This document shows positions 23,777-35,869 of a stretch of 64,000 nucleotides of DNA, in pieces. How positions within the stretch are numbered: the stretch's first letter is position 1; every line of letters begins with the position of its first letter. The DNA is from Desmodus rotundus. Taxonomy: Eukaryota > Chordata > Mammalia > Chiroptera > Phyllostomidae. Under the pieces are notes generated by a model. That model had not been told where the DNA came from. It did no database searches and saw only the letters and a list, made by a program, of their open reading frames with translations. Location: positions 59,483,459-59,547,458 of the forward strand of contig NC_071392.1 in the NCBI RefSeq assembly GCF_022682495.2, in the 5' to 3' direction. The translations under genes and the position numbers were made by a program.

Positions 23777-24929
23777 AGAATTTCATTTAACTTGTAGATT
23801 GCTTTGGGTAGTACAGGTATTTTAATGATTCTAATTTTTCCTATTTATGAGTACAGTGTTGCTTCCATTTATGTTTATCTTCTACAGTTTTTTCCTTTTG
23901 TGTGTTATAATTACCAAAGTATAGGTCTTTTACTTCCTTGGTTAAATTTATTTCTGTGTATTCAATTTATTTTGATGCAATTGTAAATGGAACTGTCTTT
24001 TTAGTTTACCTTTCCGATAGTTCATTATAGATGTCTAAAAATGTAATAGATTTCTGCATATTTATTTGGTATTTTACTAATTTACTGAATTCATTGATGA
24101 GTTTTAGTAATTTTGAGTGGCATCTTTACAGTCCTGTATATACAGTGTCATATCATATGCAATTAATGACAGTTTTACCTTTTCTGTTTCTAATTTAGAT
24201 GTGTTTTATTTCTTTTTGCCTGATTGAAAATTTACAGTACTTTGTTGAATACAAGTGATGATAGTGGCATCCCTATCTTGTTCCTGATCTTAAGGGAAAT
24301 AATTCTAGCTTTTATTTTTTGTTGAATGTGATGCTAGCTGTAGGTTTGTCATATATGGCCTCTATTATGTTGAGGTATGATTTCTTTAACTTTTCTGAGA
24401 GTGTTTATCATGAATGTCTGCTGGGCTTTAATAAATGCTTTTTTCTGCACCTATTAATATGATCATATAATTATTATATTTTTTGTAAATGTGGTGTATC
24501 ATGTTAATTGATTTGCAGATATTGTACCAAACTTCCATCACAGGAATAAATCTAATTTTATCATGGTGTATTATCATTTCACTGTATTGCTCAATTAAGT
24601 TTGCTACTATTTTGTTGAGGATTTTTTCATTTATTTTCATTAGGAATATTGGCTTATAACTTAATTTCTTTGTATTGTCTTTATCTGATTTTGAAATTAG
24701 AATAACTCTGGCCTCATAAAATGAGTTTGGAATTTATTTTTTCTCTTGAGATTTTTGGGAGAGTTTTAGAAAAACGCTATTAGTTCTTCTTGAGGTGTTC
24801 GGTAAATTCACCTGTGAAGTCATCCAGTCCAGGACTTTTGTTTGCATGCATTTTTTTTGATTACTACTGCAATTTCTTTGTTGTAATTGATGTATTCAGA
24901 TTTTCTGTTTTGACTTCAGTCAGTCTTTT

Positions 24930-25447
24930 TTTCTTATTTTTTTTATTGTTGTTCAAGTACAGTTGTCTCCATTCACCCCCCCGCCCCCCCAGCCATCCCC
25001 ACTTCCCACCCTTGATCCTACCCTTGGCTTTGTCCATGTGTCCTTTATACATGTTCCTGGCAACACTTCCACCTTTCCCCCCATTATCGGCTCCCACCTC
25101 CCCTCTGGTTAATGTCACTTTGTTCTTAATTTCAATGTCTCTGGTTATATATTTTTTCTTTTAACATTGGTAGAATCTGTACTGCTGTCTTGTTTTTATT
25201 TCTTTATTTCTTTATATATATATATATTTAACTGGAACATAATCAACAAAAGAAAAAAGCAAACAAAATATAACCAGAGACATTGAAGTTAAGAAAAATC
25301 TCTGGTTATATTTTGCTTGCTTGTTTGTTTTGTTGATTAGATTCCATAAATAGGTGGGATAATATGGTATTTGTCTTTCACTGCCTGGCTTATTTCACTT
25401 AGCACAATGCTCTTCAGATCCATCCATCCATGCTGTTGCAAAGGGTA
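24930..25447 (-). mobile_element. L1 3'-end insertion in L1-F, itself interrupted
   Basis: The segment 24930-25150 is an L1 3' UTR from its terminus (ACAGTTGTCTCCATTC) to TCTCTGGTTATAT. The same UTR continues at 25299-25447 into the end of ORF2 (CTTATTTCACTTAGC region). Between the two is a 148-bp insert flanked by TCTCTGGTTATAT repeats. Flanking L1-F ORF2 resumes on both sides. Confidence 0.75.
25151..25298 (+). repeat. 148-bp insert with an inverted L1 3'-UTR piece (hairpin with flank)
   Basis: It lies between 13-bp direct repeats TCTCTGGTTATAT (25138-25150 and 25299-25311). The right half (25230-25292) is L1 3' UTR in plus orientation, opposite to the host fragment. So 25241-25280 can pair with 25299-25338 as an approximately 40-bp stem with a loop of about 18 nt. 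The left half ends in a short (TA)n. A template-switched or twin-primed L1 event is a plausible origin. Confidence 0.65.
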
Positions 25448-25611
25448 GGAACTTGGATTATAGTATGTTTCTAAGAATTTATCCATTTTTTCCAGATTGT
25501 CTTACTTGTTGGCATATAATTGTTTGTAATATTTCCTTATAATCCTTTGTGTTTCAGTGGTGTCAGTTTTTTTAGCCTCTTTCATTTCTGATTTTATTTA
25601 TTTGCCTCTAC

Positions 25612-25862
25612 TCTCTTTTTTATTGTTATTAAAGTACAGTTGTCTCCATTTTCCTCCCGCACTTTCCCCCACCCCCACCTCCCATGCTCAATCCCTCCCC
25701 GCTTTGGCTTTGTCAGTGTATCCTTTATACATGTTGCTTGATGACCCTTTCCCTCCTTTCCCCTCTTATCCCCCTCCTCCTTCCCCTCTGGTTACTGTCA
25801 GTTTGTTCTTCATTTCAATGTCTCTGGTTATATTTTGCTTGCTTGTTTCATTTGTTGATTAG
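25612..25862 (-). mobile_element. Short L1 3'-UTR insertion in L1-F
   Basis: TTTTTTATTGTTATTAAAGTACAG at the start is the tail and terminal 3' UTR in reverse, followed by the C-rich 3' UTR and ending at TTTGTTGATTAG. L1-F ORF2 resumes at TCTGGGTTTTT. It is about 250 bp and 5'-truncated. No clear target-site duplication. Confidence 0.75.
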
Positions 25863-27009
25863 TGTCTGGGTTTTTTTTTTAATTTCTAGGTAATGGTTTG
25901 CCAATGTTTCTTATTTTTTCGAAGAACCAGCTCTTGGTTTCATTGATCTTTTGTATTTTTATAATCATTTTTGTTTATTTGTGGTCTGATTTTTATTATC
26001 GCCTTACTTGTACTCACTATGGATTTTTTTCTTGTTATTTTTCTAGTGTCTTTAGCTGTAAAGTTAGATCGTTTACTTGAGATTTTTCTTGTTTCTTGAG
26101 ATAGGCCTGTATTGCTATAAATTTCCCTCTCACCGCTGTTGTTCCTGGTTCATACAAATTTTGTGTTGTTGTGTTTTCTTTTTCATTTGTCTGAAGGTAT
26201 CTCTTAGTTCTTTCTGATCTCATTGTTAACCCATTTATTGTTTAGTAACATGATATTTAGCCTCTGTGTGTTTGTTTATTTTTCAGGTTTTTATTGATAT
26301 TGATTTCTAGTTTTATACCATTGTGGTTAGAGAAGATGCTTGACATTATTTCAGTTTTCTTATATTTATTGAGACTTTATTTGTGTCCTAACATGTGTCC
26401 TAACAGTGTACATGGAAAATATTTTCCATGTACACTTGAAAAGAATGTATATTCTGTTGCTTTGGGGTAAAATTCTCTGAAGACTCAATTAAAGCCTTCT
26501 GGCTTAGTGTGTCAGTTATGGCCACTGTTTTCTTGTTGATTTTTTTTCTGGAAAGTCAATATATTGATGTTAGTGGGGTCCTAAAATCTTCTACTATGAA
26601 TGTATTTCTTTTGATATTTCCCTTTATGTCCATAAATGTTTGCTTTACATATTTAGGTGCTCCTATGTTGGGTATAAATGTTTACAGGAGTTATATATTC
26701 TTATTGTATTGATCCATTTTTCATTACATAATGTCCTTTTTTATCTCTTATTATAGCCTTTGTTTTAAATCTATTTTGTCAGTATCAGTATTGCTATCTC
26801 AGCTATGTTTTTCTGTTTCTATTTGCATAAAATATCTTTTCCCATCCCTTTATTTTTAGTCTGTGTTTATCTTTTATTTTAAGGTTGGTTTCTTGTATAC
26901 AGCATATGTGTGGGTCTTATTTTCTTATCCATTTAGCTATCCTATGTCTTTTGATTGGAGCATTTAATATGTAGTTATTTTTATTTTTATTATATATTTT
27001 TTTATTTTT

Positions 27010-28420
27010 TCTTTTTTAACAAAGTCTCTTTAACATTTCTTGTCATCCTGGTTTGGTGGTTATGAACTCCTTTAGCTTCTTTTGGGAGGGGGTCTGGAAA
27101 GCTCTTCATCTCTCCTTCAGTTTTAAATTTCTTCATCTCTAAGTCTCTCTTCATCTCTAAGTCTCATTTTCCCCATCTGTAAAACTAAGGATCTAGACTA
27201 GAAGTTTTGTTCTCCCTGGCAGTAGTCAGGGTCACTGGATCATCTTTATCTATGTGTGATTGTGCCAAGGGACTCAGCCTCATGTAGAATGTACAGAGGT
27301 ATGACTCATACCATAATGACCCAGCAAAGAGCTCCCTCCCACTGATGTATTCTGCATGTATAGTCCCCCTTTATAGGAGACTTTTTTTCAGACCAACCTG
27401 TTCTCCCTTTTCCTACTGCACAACTGTATTCCATGTAAGTTGACAACAGTTTCACTGAATTGTGGGGAATGTAATGGTTTTAGCATGACATTTTCAGTAT
27501 GAGGGGACAGTGTGACTTCACACTGAGGGGATGATGTGTATAGCCACTGGAAGGTAAAAATAGTAGTGTCATTACTGAACCAAAGGAATTTATGTTTTGT
27601 AACTTGGGTACTTTATTTTGCATTTTGATAAAGAATTAAATAATTTTGCCTGGTGAAAATATAAATTATAGCCTCTCTGGGTAAAATAGTTTTGTTGTAG
27701 TTCTTTGCTTTTCATTTCTTTGAAGATTGTATGCCAGGACATTTTGACCTGAAAAGTTTCTGTTGAGAACTCTGTTGATCGTCTTATGGGAGCTTAATGA
27801 TAGATATCAAACTTTCTCCTGCTGCTTTTAGTTCTTCTTCTTCTTCTTCTTTTTTTTTTTGTTTAACCTTTGGCATTTTAATTATGATGTGTTTTGGTTT
27901 AGGCCTCGTTGGGGTCCTCTTGTTTGGGACTCTATGCAACTCCTTAACTTGTGTGTCTTTTTCCTTCACCAGGTTAGGGATATTTTGTATTATTATTTTT
28001 CAAATAGGTTCTCAGTCCCTTGCTCTCTCCTTTTTCTGGTGTCCTGATATTTTTTATGCTTGATGTTTTTCCAGATGTATCTTAATGTAATCAAACTTAT
28101 TATTATTGTTGTTATTATTATTATTATTTGTTGCTCTGATTGGGTTCCTTTCTTTACCTTGTCTTTCTAATTGCTGATTTGATCCTCTGCTTCACCTAGT
28201 CTACTGTTAATTCTCTTTAGTGTATTCTTCTGTTTCTATGTCTGTGTTTATTCTCACCAAATTTTTGTTGAAGTTCTTATTGAATTTATCCATTCTTTTT
28301 CTAAATATTTTCAGCATTTGTATAACCATTGTTTTGAACTCTGTATCTGATAGATTCCTTGCATCCTTTTCATTTAGTTCTTTTTTTCCTGGGGATTTCT
28401 CTTTTTCTTTCACATGGGGC
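27010..28420 (-). pseudogene. L1-F ORF1 remnant, interrupted
   Basis: The N-terminal open stretch 28207-28413 reads MKEKEKSPGKKELNEKDARNL and then SDTEFKTMVIQMLK, the typical ORF1 head. The RRM and C-terminal domain are visible at 27784-28060 in mixed frames (VPNKRTPTRPKPKHIIIKM). An unrelated 0.5-kb insert (27130-27655) separates the last part (27010-27129). A TTC run (27832-27851) and (TTA)n at 28099-28130 lie inside. Confidence 0.78.
27130..27655. other. Unidentified 0.5-kb insert in L1-F ORF1
   Basis: Not L1. It starts with a duplicated TTCATCTCTAAGTCTC and then CATTTTCCCCATCTGTAAAACTAAGG, which resembles a MIR SINE core. The rest (27200-27655) matches nothing I recognise and has no reading frame of note. 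Confidence 0.35.
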
Positions 28421-28429
28421 AGTTATATT

Positions 28430-30520
28430 TTTGTCTCTCCATTTTGGCTGCTTCTCTTTTTTTGTTTCTGTATCTCCGTAAACCTATTATTTCTCCTTGT
28501 CTTGGTATATTGTCTTGGTGACTGTATGTAGTAGGTTTTCTGTGGGGCTCAGTAGCACAGTCTCCCTTATTACTCAGTCTAGATGCTCTAGGGGTGCTCC
28601 TTGTTTTGCTTATATGATTATTCCTATTGTAACTGAGTCATGATTGCTATTGGTCCATCCATAGGCAAGTTTACCCTCAGGCTCTCTGAGTGTGAAGAAT
28701 GACCCTGATCACAGTGTACAAGTTGCTCTGCAGGGGCTGAACCCATGAAGTGGAATTTGCCCCAACAAGGAATTGTACCTACCTAGTTTTCTCTTTGGGT
28801 GTGCCACTTGTGGAGCAAATTAGGTCATGCTCTGGTGTGGTCTGAAGCTTTCCACTGGATATGTTGTTTTGGGAGCCTCTTGGGAGAGACTCTGGTACAG
28901 ATCAACGTTAGGCACTACCTGTGACCAGCTGTGGAGTACAAGTTAGGAGTTATAAAAGGATCCACAATTGATGGCTGCCTCTGCTGGGTTCAGGTGGAGT
29001 GGGCAAGCTGCTTCCCTAGGATGTCTTTCACCAGTACTAATCCTAGGGCATGTCAGTAAAAGTCCCAAGGAACCTCACAATCTGCCTCTGCCTGCCAGCT
29101 GTCTGTTAAAGTCAGTCACTGAAAGGGAACCAGGCAGTAAGTAACTTGCATGAGGTAGGTTCTCAGTGAGTCACCAGGTATGGGCAAGTGGCACTCACCA
29201 GGTTGATAGAGATTCAACTCCACACCAGTGCTAGTTCTGAGACCATTCAGCAAAAGTCTCAGGTTATACCAGGGCCAGCCACTGTCTAAATGGTGCCTGT
29301 GGACTTTTGTGATGTGGTAGGGTCTCAGGGAGCCATCAGAGTGAGGCTAGTAGTGTTTATCAGGTTAAAATAGATTAACATTTAGTCCTGTGGAGGAAGT
29401 GCTCTACATAGGAACTTTGGCCCTGGTAGGGACACATGGGGAAAATATGTCTACCACCTCAGAACCACTCAACTTGGGTTCTCCCTATCTCTCATGACAC
29501 CCCTTGAGTGGGCTTAAACTTTTCACAAGCCCTTCAAAATAAACTGTTGTTGTCCCAGGCTGCAATAAGTAGCTAATTTCTTAGCAGGGCAAGAGCTTGG
29601 CAGAGAGGGACCACAAGTATTCAGGAAGGTGGGGCTAATGAATATCCCTAAGAGCTAGTTGGGCATGTGGGAAAAAATTGCCCTTACCCCATTTTTACCT
29701 CAAACAGCCTCTTCCTGTGTGTCTCTGACACCCACTGAGTTGTCCCAGACCTCCCTGAGAGCCTTCCAAGAAAGACTGTAGTGGGCCCAGTCTTCCCATA
29801 GCTAGCAGATTCCTAGGCAGGTATGAGTTTGGCAGGTCTGGAGCACAGGTAGTTGGGAGGGTGGGATAAGTGGATATCCCCAAGCCCCCACTGTATGGAG
29901 GGGAATGCTCAAACCAGGAAAGACATCATCTGTGGTCAGTATAAGAGAGGGACTGAGTACAGGGACATTGGCAGCTATCGCTCTAGTTATCTCCCTGAAG
30001 CCATACAACCCAATCTCTCCTCATATGACTGCAGTCTGCTCTGAATTGTAGTCCCTCCACCAGAACGCAGGGTGAGTGCCTATGAACACAATTTTATGAG
30101 CTGGATTTTTAAGAGGGCACATGGATATCTAGTATATTCCCATCTCTTTCTGGCAGATGGAATCCCCACTGATTTTCACAGCCAAATACTATGTGGGCTC
30201 CTCTTCCTGTCTCTGGTGCTCCAGGCTGGGAGCCTGGTATGGGGTTGAGCCCCCTCACTCCTCAAGGGGTACCTCTGCAACAAAGATAAACCTCAGAATT
30301 CTCAAGTGCTTCGCAAGGGTGTGGGACCAGTGCTTTTGGCTTCTTCATCCTTTCTACCAGTCTCGACAAGGCTTCCTGTATATGTCTTTAGTTATAAGAC
30401 TTCTGTTCAGCTAGTCTTCACTTGATTATTGAGGTATATTGTTATATGATTTAGTTGTAATTTTGATTTGGTCCTGAGAGATGGTGAGTGTAACTTCCAT
30501 CTACTCTGCTGTCATCTGGG
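28430..30520 (-). promoter_or_regulatory. L1-F 5' UTR remnant
   Basis: About 2.1 kb between the ORF1 head and an end resembling other L1 5' termini (CATCTACTCTGCTGTCATC). No intact motif remains. The short open stretches in it look like chance. Confidence 0.6.
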
Positions 30521-30574
30521 ATCATTTTATTATGTCGTATTTATCTCTCATTATCATTTCTTATTTTCCCATTT

Positions 30575-33500
30575 TTAAACTTAAAAAACTATTTTACTGT
30601 TGTTCAAGTACAGTTGTCTTCACTTAACCCCCACCATTCCACCCACCCCACCCATCCCCACCTCCCTTCCCACTTCCAGCCTCTGCTGGTTTTGTCCATG
30701 TGTCCTCTGTAGTTGTTCCTGAAAATACTTCCCCCCCTTCCCTCCCATTATACCCACATGCTTCACCTTGGTTACTGTCAGATTGTTCTTAATTTCAATG
30801 TCTCTGGTTATATTGTGCTTGCTGCTTTGTTTTGTTGATTAGGTTCCACTTAATGGGGAGATCATATGGTATTTGTCCCTCACTGCATGGCTTATTTCAC
30901 TTAGCATAATTCTCACCAGTTCCATCTGTGCTGTTGCAAAGGGTAGGAGCTCCTTTTTCTTTCTGCTGCATAGTATTCCATTGTGTAAATGTACCATAGC
31001 TTTAGATCCATTCATTTACTAATAGGCACTTAGGTTGCTTCCAGGACTTGGCTATTGTAAATTGTGCTGCTATGAACATTGGAGTGCATAAGTTCTTTTG
31101 GATTGGTGTTTCAGGATTCTTATGGAATAATCCCAGCAGTGGAACTTTTGGGTCAAAAGTTAGCTCCATTTTTAGTTTTCTGAGGAAATTCCATACTGTT
31201 TTCCACAGTGGCTGCGCAAGTCTGTGTTCCTACCAAAAATGTACTACGGTTCCCTTTACTCCACATCCTCTCCAACATTTGTTGTTTCTTGATTTGTTTA
31301 TGATGGCCACTCTGACTGGTGTGAAGTGGTATCTCATTGTGGTTTTAATTAGCATCTCTCTGATGGCTAGTGATGCCGAACATCTTTTCATATATCTCTG
31401 GGCCCTCCGTATGTCCTCCTTGGAGAAGTGTCTGTTCAAGTCTTTTGCCCATTTTTTAACTGGGTTGTTTGTCTTTCTGGAATGGAGTCATGTGAATTCT
31501 TTATATAACTTGGAGATCAAACCCTTGTCTGAGGTATCATTGGCAAATAAGTCCTCCCATACGGTTGGTTCTCTTTTCATTTTAATGCTGTTTTCTTTAG
31601 ACATGCAGAAGCTTCTTAATTTGTTGAGGTCCCATTTGTTTATTCTTTCCTTTATGTCCCTTGCTATAGGGGACATATTGGTGAAAACACTGCTGTATGG
31701 AATGTCTGAGATTTTCCCGCCTATGTTTTCCTGTGGGATTTTTATGGTGTCATGGCTTATATTTAAGTCTTTTATCCACCTTGAATTTTTTTTTATGTAT
31801 GGTGTAAGTTGGTGATTGAGTTTCATTTTTTGCATGTAGCTGTCAAGATCTCCCAACACCATTTGTTGAAGAGGCTATTTTTACTCCATTTTATGCTTCT
31901 GTCCCCTTTGTCAACTATTAATTGACCATAGAGACGGGTTTATTTCTGGGCTCTCTGTTCTGTTCCATTGGTTTACGTGTCTGTTCTTATGCCAGTACCA
32001 GGCTGTTTTGATTATGGTGGCCTTGTGATACAGTGTGATATCAGGTATTGTGATCCCTCCTACTTTGTTCTTCTTTATCAAAATTGCTGGAGCTATTTGG
32101 GATCATTTGTGGTTTCATATAGATTTTTGAATTGTTTGTTCTGCATCTGTGAAATATGCAACTGGTACTTTAATAGGGATTATGTTGAATGTATAAATTG
32201 ATTTGGATAATATGGACATTTTGATGTTAATTTTTCTAATCCAAGAACATGGTACTTGCTTCCATTTGTTTGGTCTTCCTTAATTTCTTCAGTGTTAAGT
32301 AGTTTTTAGAGTACAGGTCTTTTACCTCCTTGGTTGGGTTTATTCCTAGGTACTTTATTTTTCTTGAACTATATCAAATGGGATTTCCCCACTAATTTCT
32401 ATTTATATTTCTTTGTTGGTGTAAAAATGCCCTTGATTTCTCAATATTGACTTTTTATCTTGCTGTTTTACCAAAATCACTAACTAGATCAAGTAGGTTT
32501 TTTGGTGGAGTCTATAGAAATTTTTATGTACACTATTATGTATTCTGCAAACAATGACAGTTTTGTTTCCCCTTTTCCAATTTGGATGCTTTTTATTTCT
32601 TTTCCTTGTCTGATTGCTGTGTCTAGGTCTTCCAATACTATGTCAAATAGGAGTGGTGAAAGCGGACATTCTTGTCTGGTTCCTCATCTTAGTGGGAAAG
32701 CTCTATGTTTTTGTCCATTGAGTGTGATGTTGACTGTAGATCTTTCATATATAGTCTTTATTATGTTGAGGCATGCTCTCTCTATTCCCACTTTGGTGAG
32801 TGTTTTTATCATAAATATGTGCCTTTTATTATCAAATGCTTTGTTAATCTGTTGATATGATCATATGACTTTTGTCTTTCCTTTTTTTCAGTGAAGTTTT
32901 ACATTTATTGATTTGTGAATATTGTACCATCCTTGCATCCCTGGGATGAATCCCACTTGGTCATGGTGTATGATCTTTTTAATGTTTTGCTGGATGTAGT
33001 ATGCCAACATTTTGTTGAAGATTTTAGCATGTATGTTCAACAGCAAAATTGGCCTGTAGTTTGCTCTTTGTTTTGTCCTTATCTGGATTTGAGACTAGGA
33101 TAATGCTGGCTTCGTGAAAAGAGTTTGGGAGATTTCCCTCTTCTTGGATTTTTTGGAATAGTTTGTGAATTATAGGGGTTATGTGTTCCTTAAATGTTTT
33201 GTAAAATTCCCCTGTGAAATCATCTAGTCCAGGGCTTTTGTTTGAGGGGAGATTTTTGATTACTGCTTTGACTTCATCAGCTCTTCAGGCTTTCTGCTTC
33301 TTGATTCAGTTTGGGAAGATTATATTTTTCTAGTAATTTGTCCATTTCACCTTGGTTTTCAAATTTCTTGGCATATATCTCTTCATAGTGATTTCTTACA
33401 TCCTTTGTGTTTCTATTTTATCAGTTGTAATTTCTCCTTTTTCATTTCTAGTTTTGTTTTTTGGGTCCTCTCTCATTTTTTTTTGATGAGTCTGCATAAA

Positions 33501-34812
33501 GTGTTGTTTATTTTGTTTATCTTATCAAAGAACAAGCTCCTGGATTTACTGATCCTTAGAATTGTTCCTTTAATATCCATGTTGTTTAATTCTCCTCTAA
33601 TCTTGGTCATTTCCTCACTTCTACCTACTCTAGGCTTCCTTTGTTGTTGATGCTCCAGTTCTTGTAGATGTAGGTTAGGTCGTTTATTTGAAATGTTTCT
33701 ATCTTTTTTTAAGTAGGTCTGTATTGCTATGAACTTGCCTCTCAGGACTGCCTTCGCTGTGACCCATAAGTTTTGGACTGTTGTGAATTCAGTTTCATTT
33801 GTTTCCAGAAACTTTTTGATTTCTTCCTTGATCTCATTCTCCACTAATTCATTGTTTAATAGCATGCTATTCAATCTACATGAGTTTGAGTGTTTTTGAG
33901 TATTTTCCTTGAGGTTGGTTTCTAGTTTCAGTCCCTTGTGGTCAGAGAACATGCTTGATATGATTTCAATTTTCTTGAATTTGTTGAGGCTTGTTTTGTG
34001 TCCTATCATGTAGTCTATCTTTGAAAATGTTCCATGTGCATTTGAAAAGAATGTGTATTTTGCTTCTTTGGGATGAAAAGCTCTCTATATATCAGTCATG
34101 TCCATTTAATCTACAGCATTCTTCAATGTTGCATTATCCTTGTTGATATTTTGTTTGGAAGATCTGCTCATTTTTGCCAATGGGGTGTTAAAATCCCCAG
34201 TATAATTTTTTTGCTGTCAATATCTTTCTTGAAGTCCTCCAAGATTTTCTTTATATAGTTGGGTGCTCATATGTTGTGTGCATATGTGTGTATAATGTTT
34301 ATGTCTTCTTCATGGATTATTCCCTTGAGTATTATGAAGTGTTTTTCTGGTATCTTTTTCTGGTCTTTGTTTTGAAGTTAATTTTGTCTGATATAAGTAT
34401 TGCTACCCCATCATTTTTTCCCTGTCCATTTGCTTGGAATATTGTCTTCCAACCCTTCATTCTCAGTAGTTGTAGGTCTTTAGTTCTGATATGGGTCTCT
34501 TGTAAGCAGTTTATGTGCAGGTTGTGTTTTCATATCCATTCAGCTACTATATTTCTTTTGTTTGGAACATAAATCCACTTACAGTTAAGGGTATTATTGA
34601 TAGGCACTCACCAGCCCTCTCAAGTCTCCACCACACTCCTAACAGTCAGTTAGTGCTGAAGGTGATTCTTTTGTCTGTCCGAGGTTATAAGGCTTGTCTC
34701 TCACTATTGTTCAGTTGTTTGTCCTGGGTGATTTCTCCACAATTTATTTGTAATTGTAGATTGGTCCTGAGAGGAGGTTAATGTGGCTTCCCTTCACTCC
34801 TCTGCCATCTTG
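30575..34812 (-). mobile_element. L1-G: LINE-1 lacking ORF1
   Basis: Minus order: a short 5' UTR (34812-34606), then ORF2 (34605 to about 30839) and a complete 3' UTR (30838-30575, ending ACAGTTGTCTTC in plus). The 5' terminus CTCCTCTGCCATCTTGCC is present. The ORF2 start region (TTACAGTTAAGGGTATTATTGATAGG) is joined directly to 5' UTR sequence (CACTCACCAGCCCTCTCAAG), with the whole ORF1 and most of the 5' UTR absent. Confidence 0.88.
30839..34605 (-). pseudogene. L1-G ORF2, broken
   Basis: The order is normal: endonuclease region 34000-34600, middle 33473-34009 (open 178 codons, [19 protein letters not shown]), reverse transcriptase 32500-33300, and C-terminal domain 31230-31862 ([16 protein letters not shown]). 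Many frameshifts and stops. The length is about that of an intact ORF2. Confidence 0.88.
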
Positions 34813-35039
34813 CCTCTCTTGTTATTTTCTGTTTGCTTTTCCTTCTTCAACTTCTATGGTCCACAAAGACTGCTCTGATTGTTCCTTAAATTTTGGCTGC
34901 TTCAGCAGTTGCCACTCTGTTACCTTGGCTGCAAAAGCAGGAGAATGGGTTCTGTGCTTTGCCTCCCTGTAGCACCAGACTTCTTACATCACTCTAGATA
35001 GTTATTTAGAATTTTAAAAAATTATAAATAAGCTCTCAG
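34813..35039. other. No feature recognised
   Basis: An interval between the L1-G 5' end and an old repeat. No open frame, RNA gene or repeat structure that I can identify. Confidence 0.5.
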
Positions 35040-35600
35040 AGTTACAAGTTCACTTTTAAGTATTTTTTTATTTTAAAAAATTTGATCTCTTAAATAAGAT
35101 TTTGAAAGATAACACAGAGTGTTTTTGTACACACCCCACTCAGCTTCCTCTAAACATAACCCCAATAAATTTATTGTTTAGGGAATAAATGTTGGTATGA
35201 TGCTATTAACAAAATATAACCATTATTCAAATTTTTTCTTCTACTGATGATCTTTTACTGCATACCCAGAACACCACATCATCATGTTTCCTTAGTCTCT
35301 TCTGATTTTTGATGTTTGTAGGTCTTTTCTTGTTGATTATTACTTGATACTTTTAAAGAGCACTGGTCAAATATTTTGTAGAACATCCCTCAGTTTGGTT
35401 TTGTCTGATGTTTTCTCATAAATAGATTTAAGCTTTACAATTTGGGGAAGGATACCACAGAGATGATGTACTCTTGTCATCACACTACATTGGGATCATA
35501 TGATGTTAAAATGCCATATTACTTAGTTAAGGTGATGTCTGCCAGGCTTCTTCACTGTAAAGTTACTATGACCTGTCTACTTCAAGAACTATGTATCTTT
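35040..35600. repeat. Ancient repeat, resembling an old mammalian L1 (L1M) 3' region
   Basis: The stretch with GTCAAATATTTTGTAGAACATCCCTCA, GTCTGATGTTTTCTCAT and GTGATGTCTGCCAGGCTTCTTCACTGTAAAGTTAC recalls old L1M 3' UTR consensus sequence. This is from memory of the family. Subfamily and orientation are not settled. Highly diverged. Confidence 0.4.
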
Positions 35601-35869
35601 TAAGCAGAAGTTACATATAGGCTACATATTGATCTAACCTTAATTATTAATAATGTTAAGTGAATGAAAAGAGATTAATTTCAATGACATTGACATTAGC
35701 ACATACTATGGAGGAAATATACTTTGCCTCCAGAACATGCAAATAATAGACTATGCAGATAATCAGTAGATTAGCATTTTTAATGTTTCATAGAAATAAC
35801 CTTTTGACAAAGTCAACATTGTCTATGAATATTTAACAATATTAGCAAGTATAAAAAAATCATTTTTCT
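35601..35869. other. No feature recognised
   Basis: AT-rich, non-coding, no structure noted. It may be host sequence older than the L1s or the far end of the L1-H 5' UTR. Confidence 0.4.

Larger units (their letters stand above)
23777..26980 (-). pseudogene. L1-F ORF2 remnant
   Basis: ORF2 blocks are recognisable only in short pieces, for example 24428-24640 on the minus strand (ILNKIVANLIEQY...HHDKIRFIP, the reverse transcriptase) and 26035-26223 ([27 protein letters not shown]). Stops occur in every frame. Two L1 3'-UTR insertions interrupt it. Confidence 0.82.
23777..30520 (-). mobile_element. L1-F: the most diverged L1 here, with several insertions
   Basis: Minus order: 5' UTR (about 30520-28430), ORF1 (28420-27010), ORF2 (about 26980-23777). 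It breaks off at 23777 at a point equivalent to about 57290 in L1-K, so the C-terminal ORF2 and 3' UTR are missing. Nested inside are L1 3'-UTR insertions at 24930-25447 and 25612-25862 and an unidentified insert at 27130-27655. Divergence is higher than in any other L1 in the window. Confidence 0.85.

Noticed and set aside
24864..25118. Gly-rich frames at L1 3' UTRs (also 51609-52043 and 55667-55888)
   Set aside because: They come from the G-rich 3' UTR tract of L1 and recur at each 3' end.
34600..34625. The L1-G ORF1-less joint as a canonical splice junction
   Set aside because: On the minus strand the donor-like GGTGAGT is retained at the joint, whereas splicing would have removed it. Deletion or template skipping is more likely.
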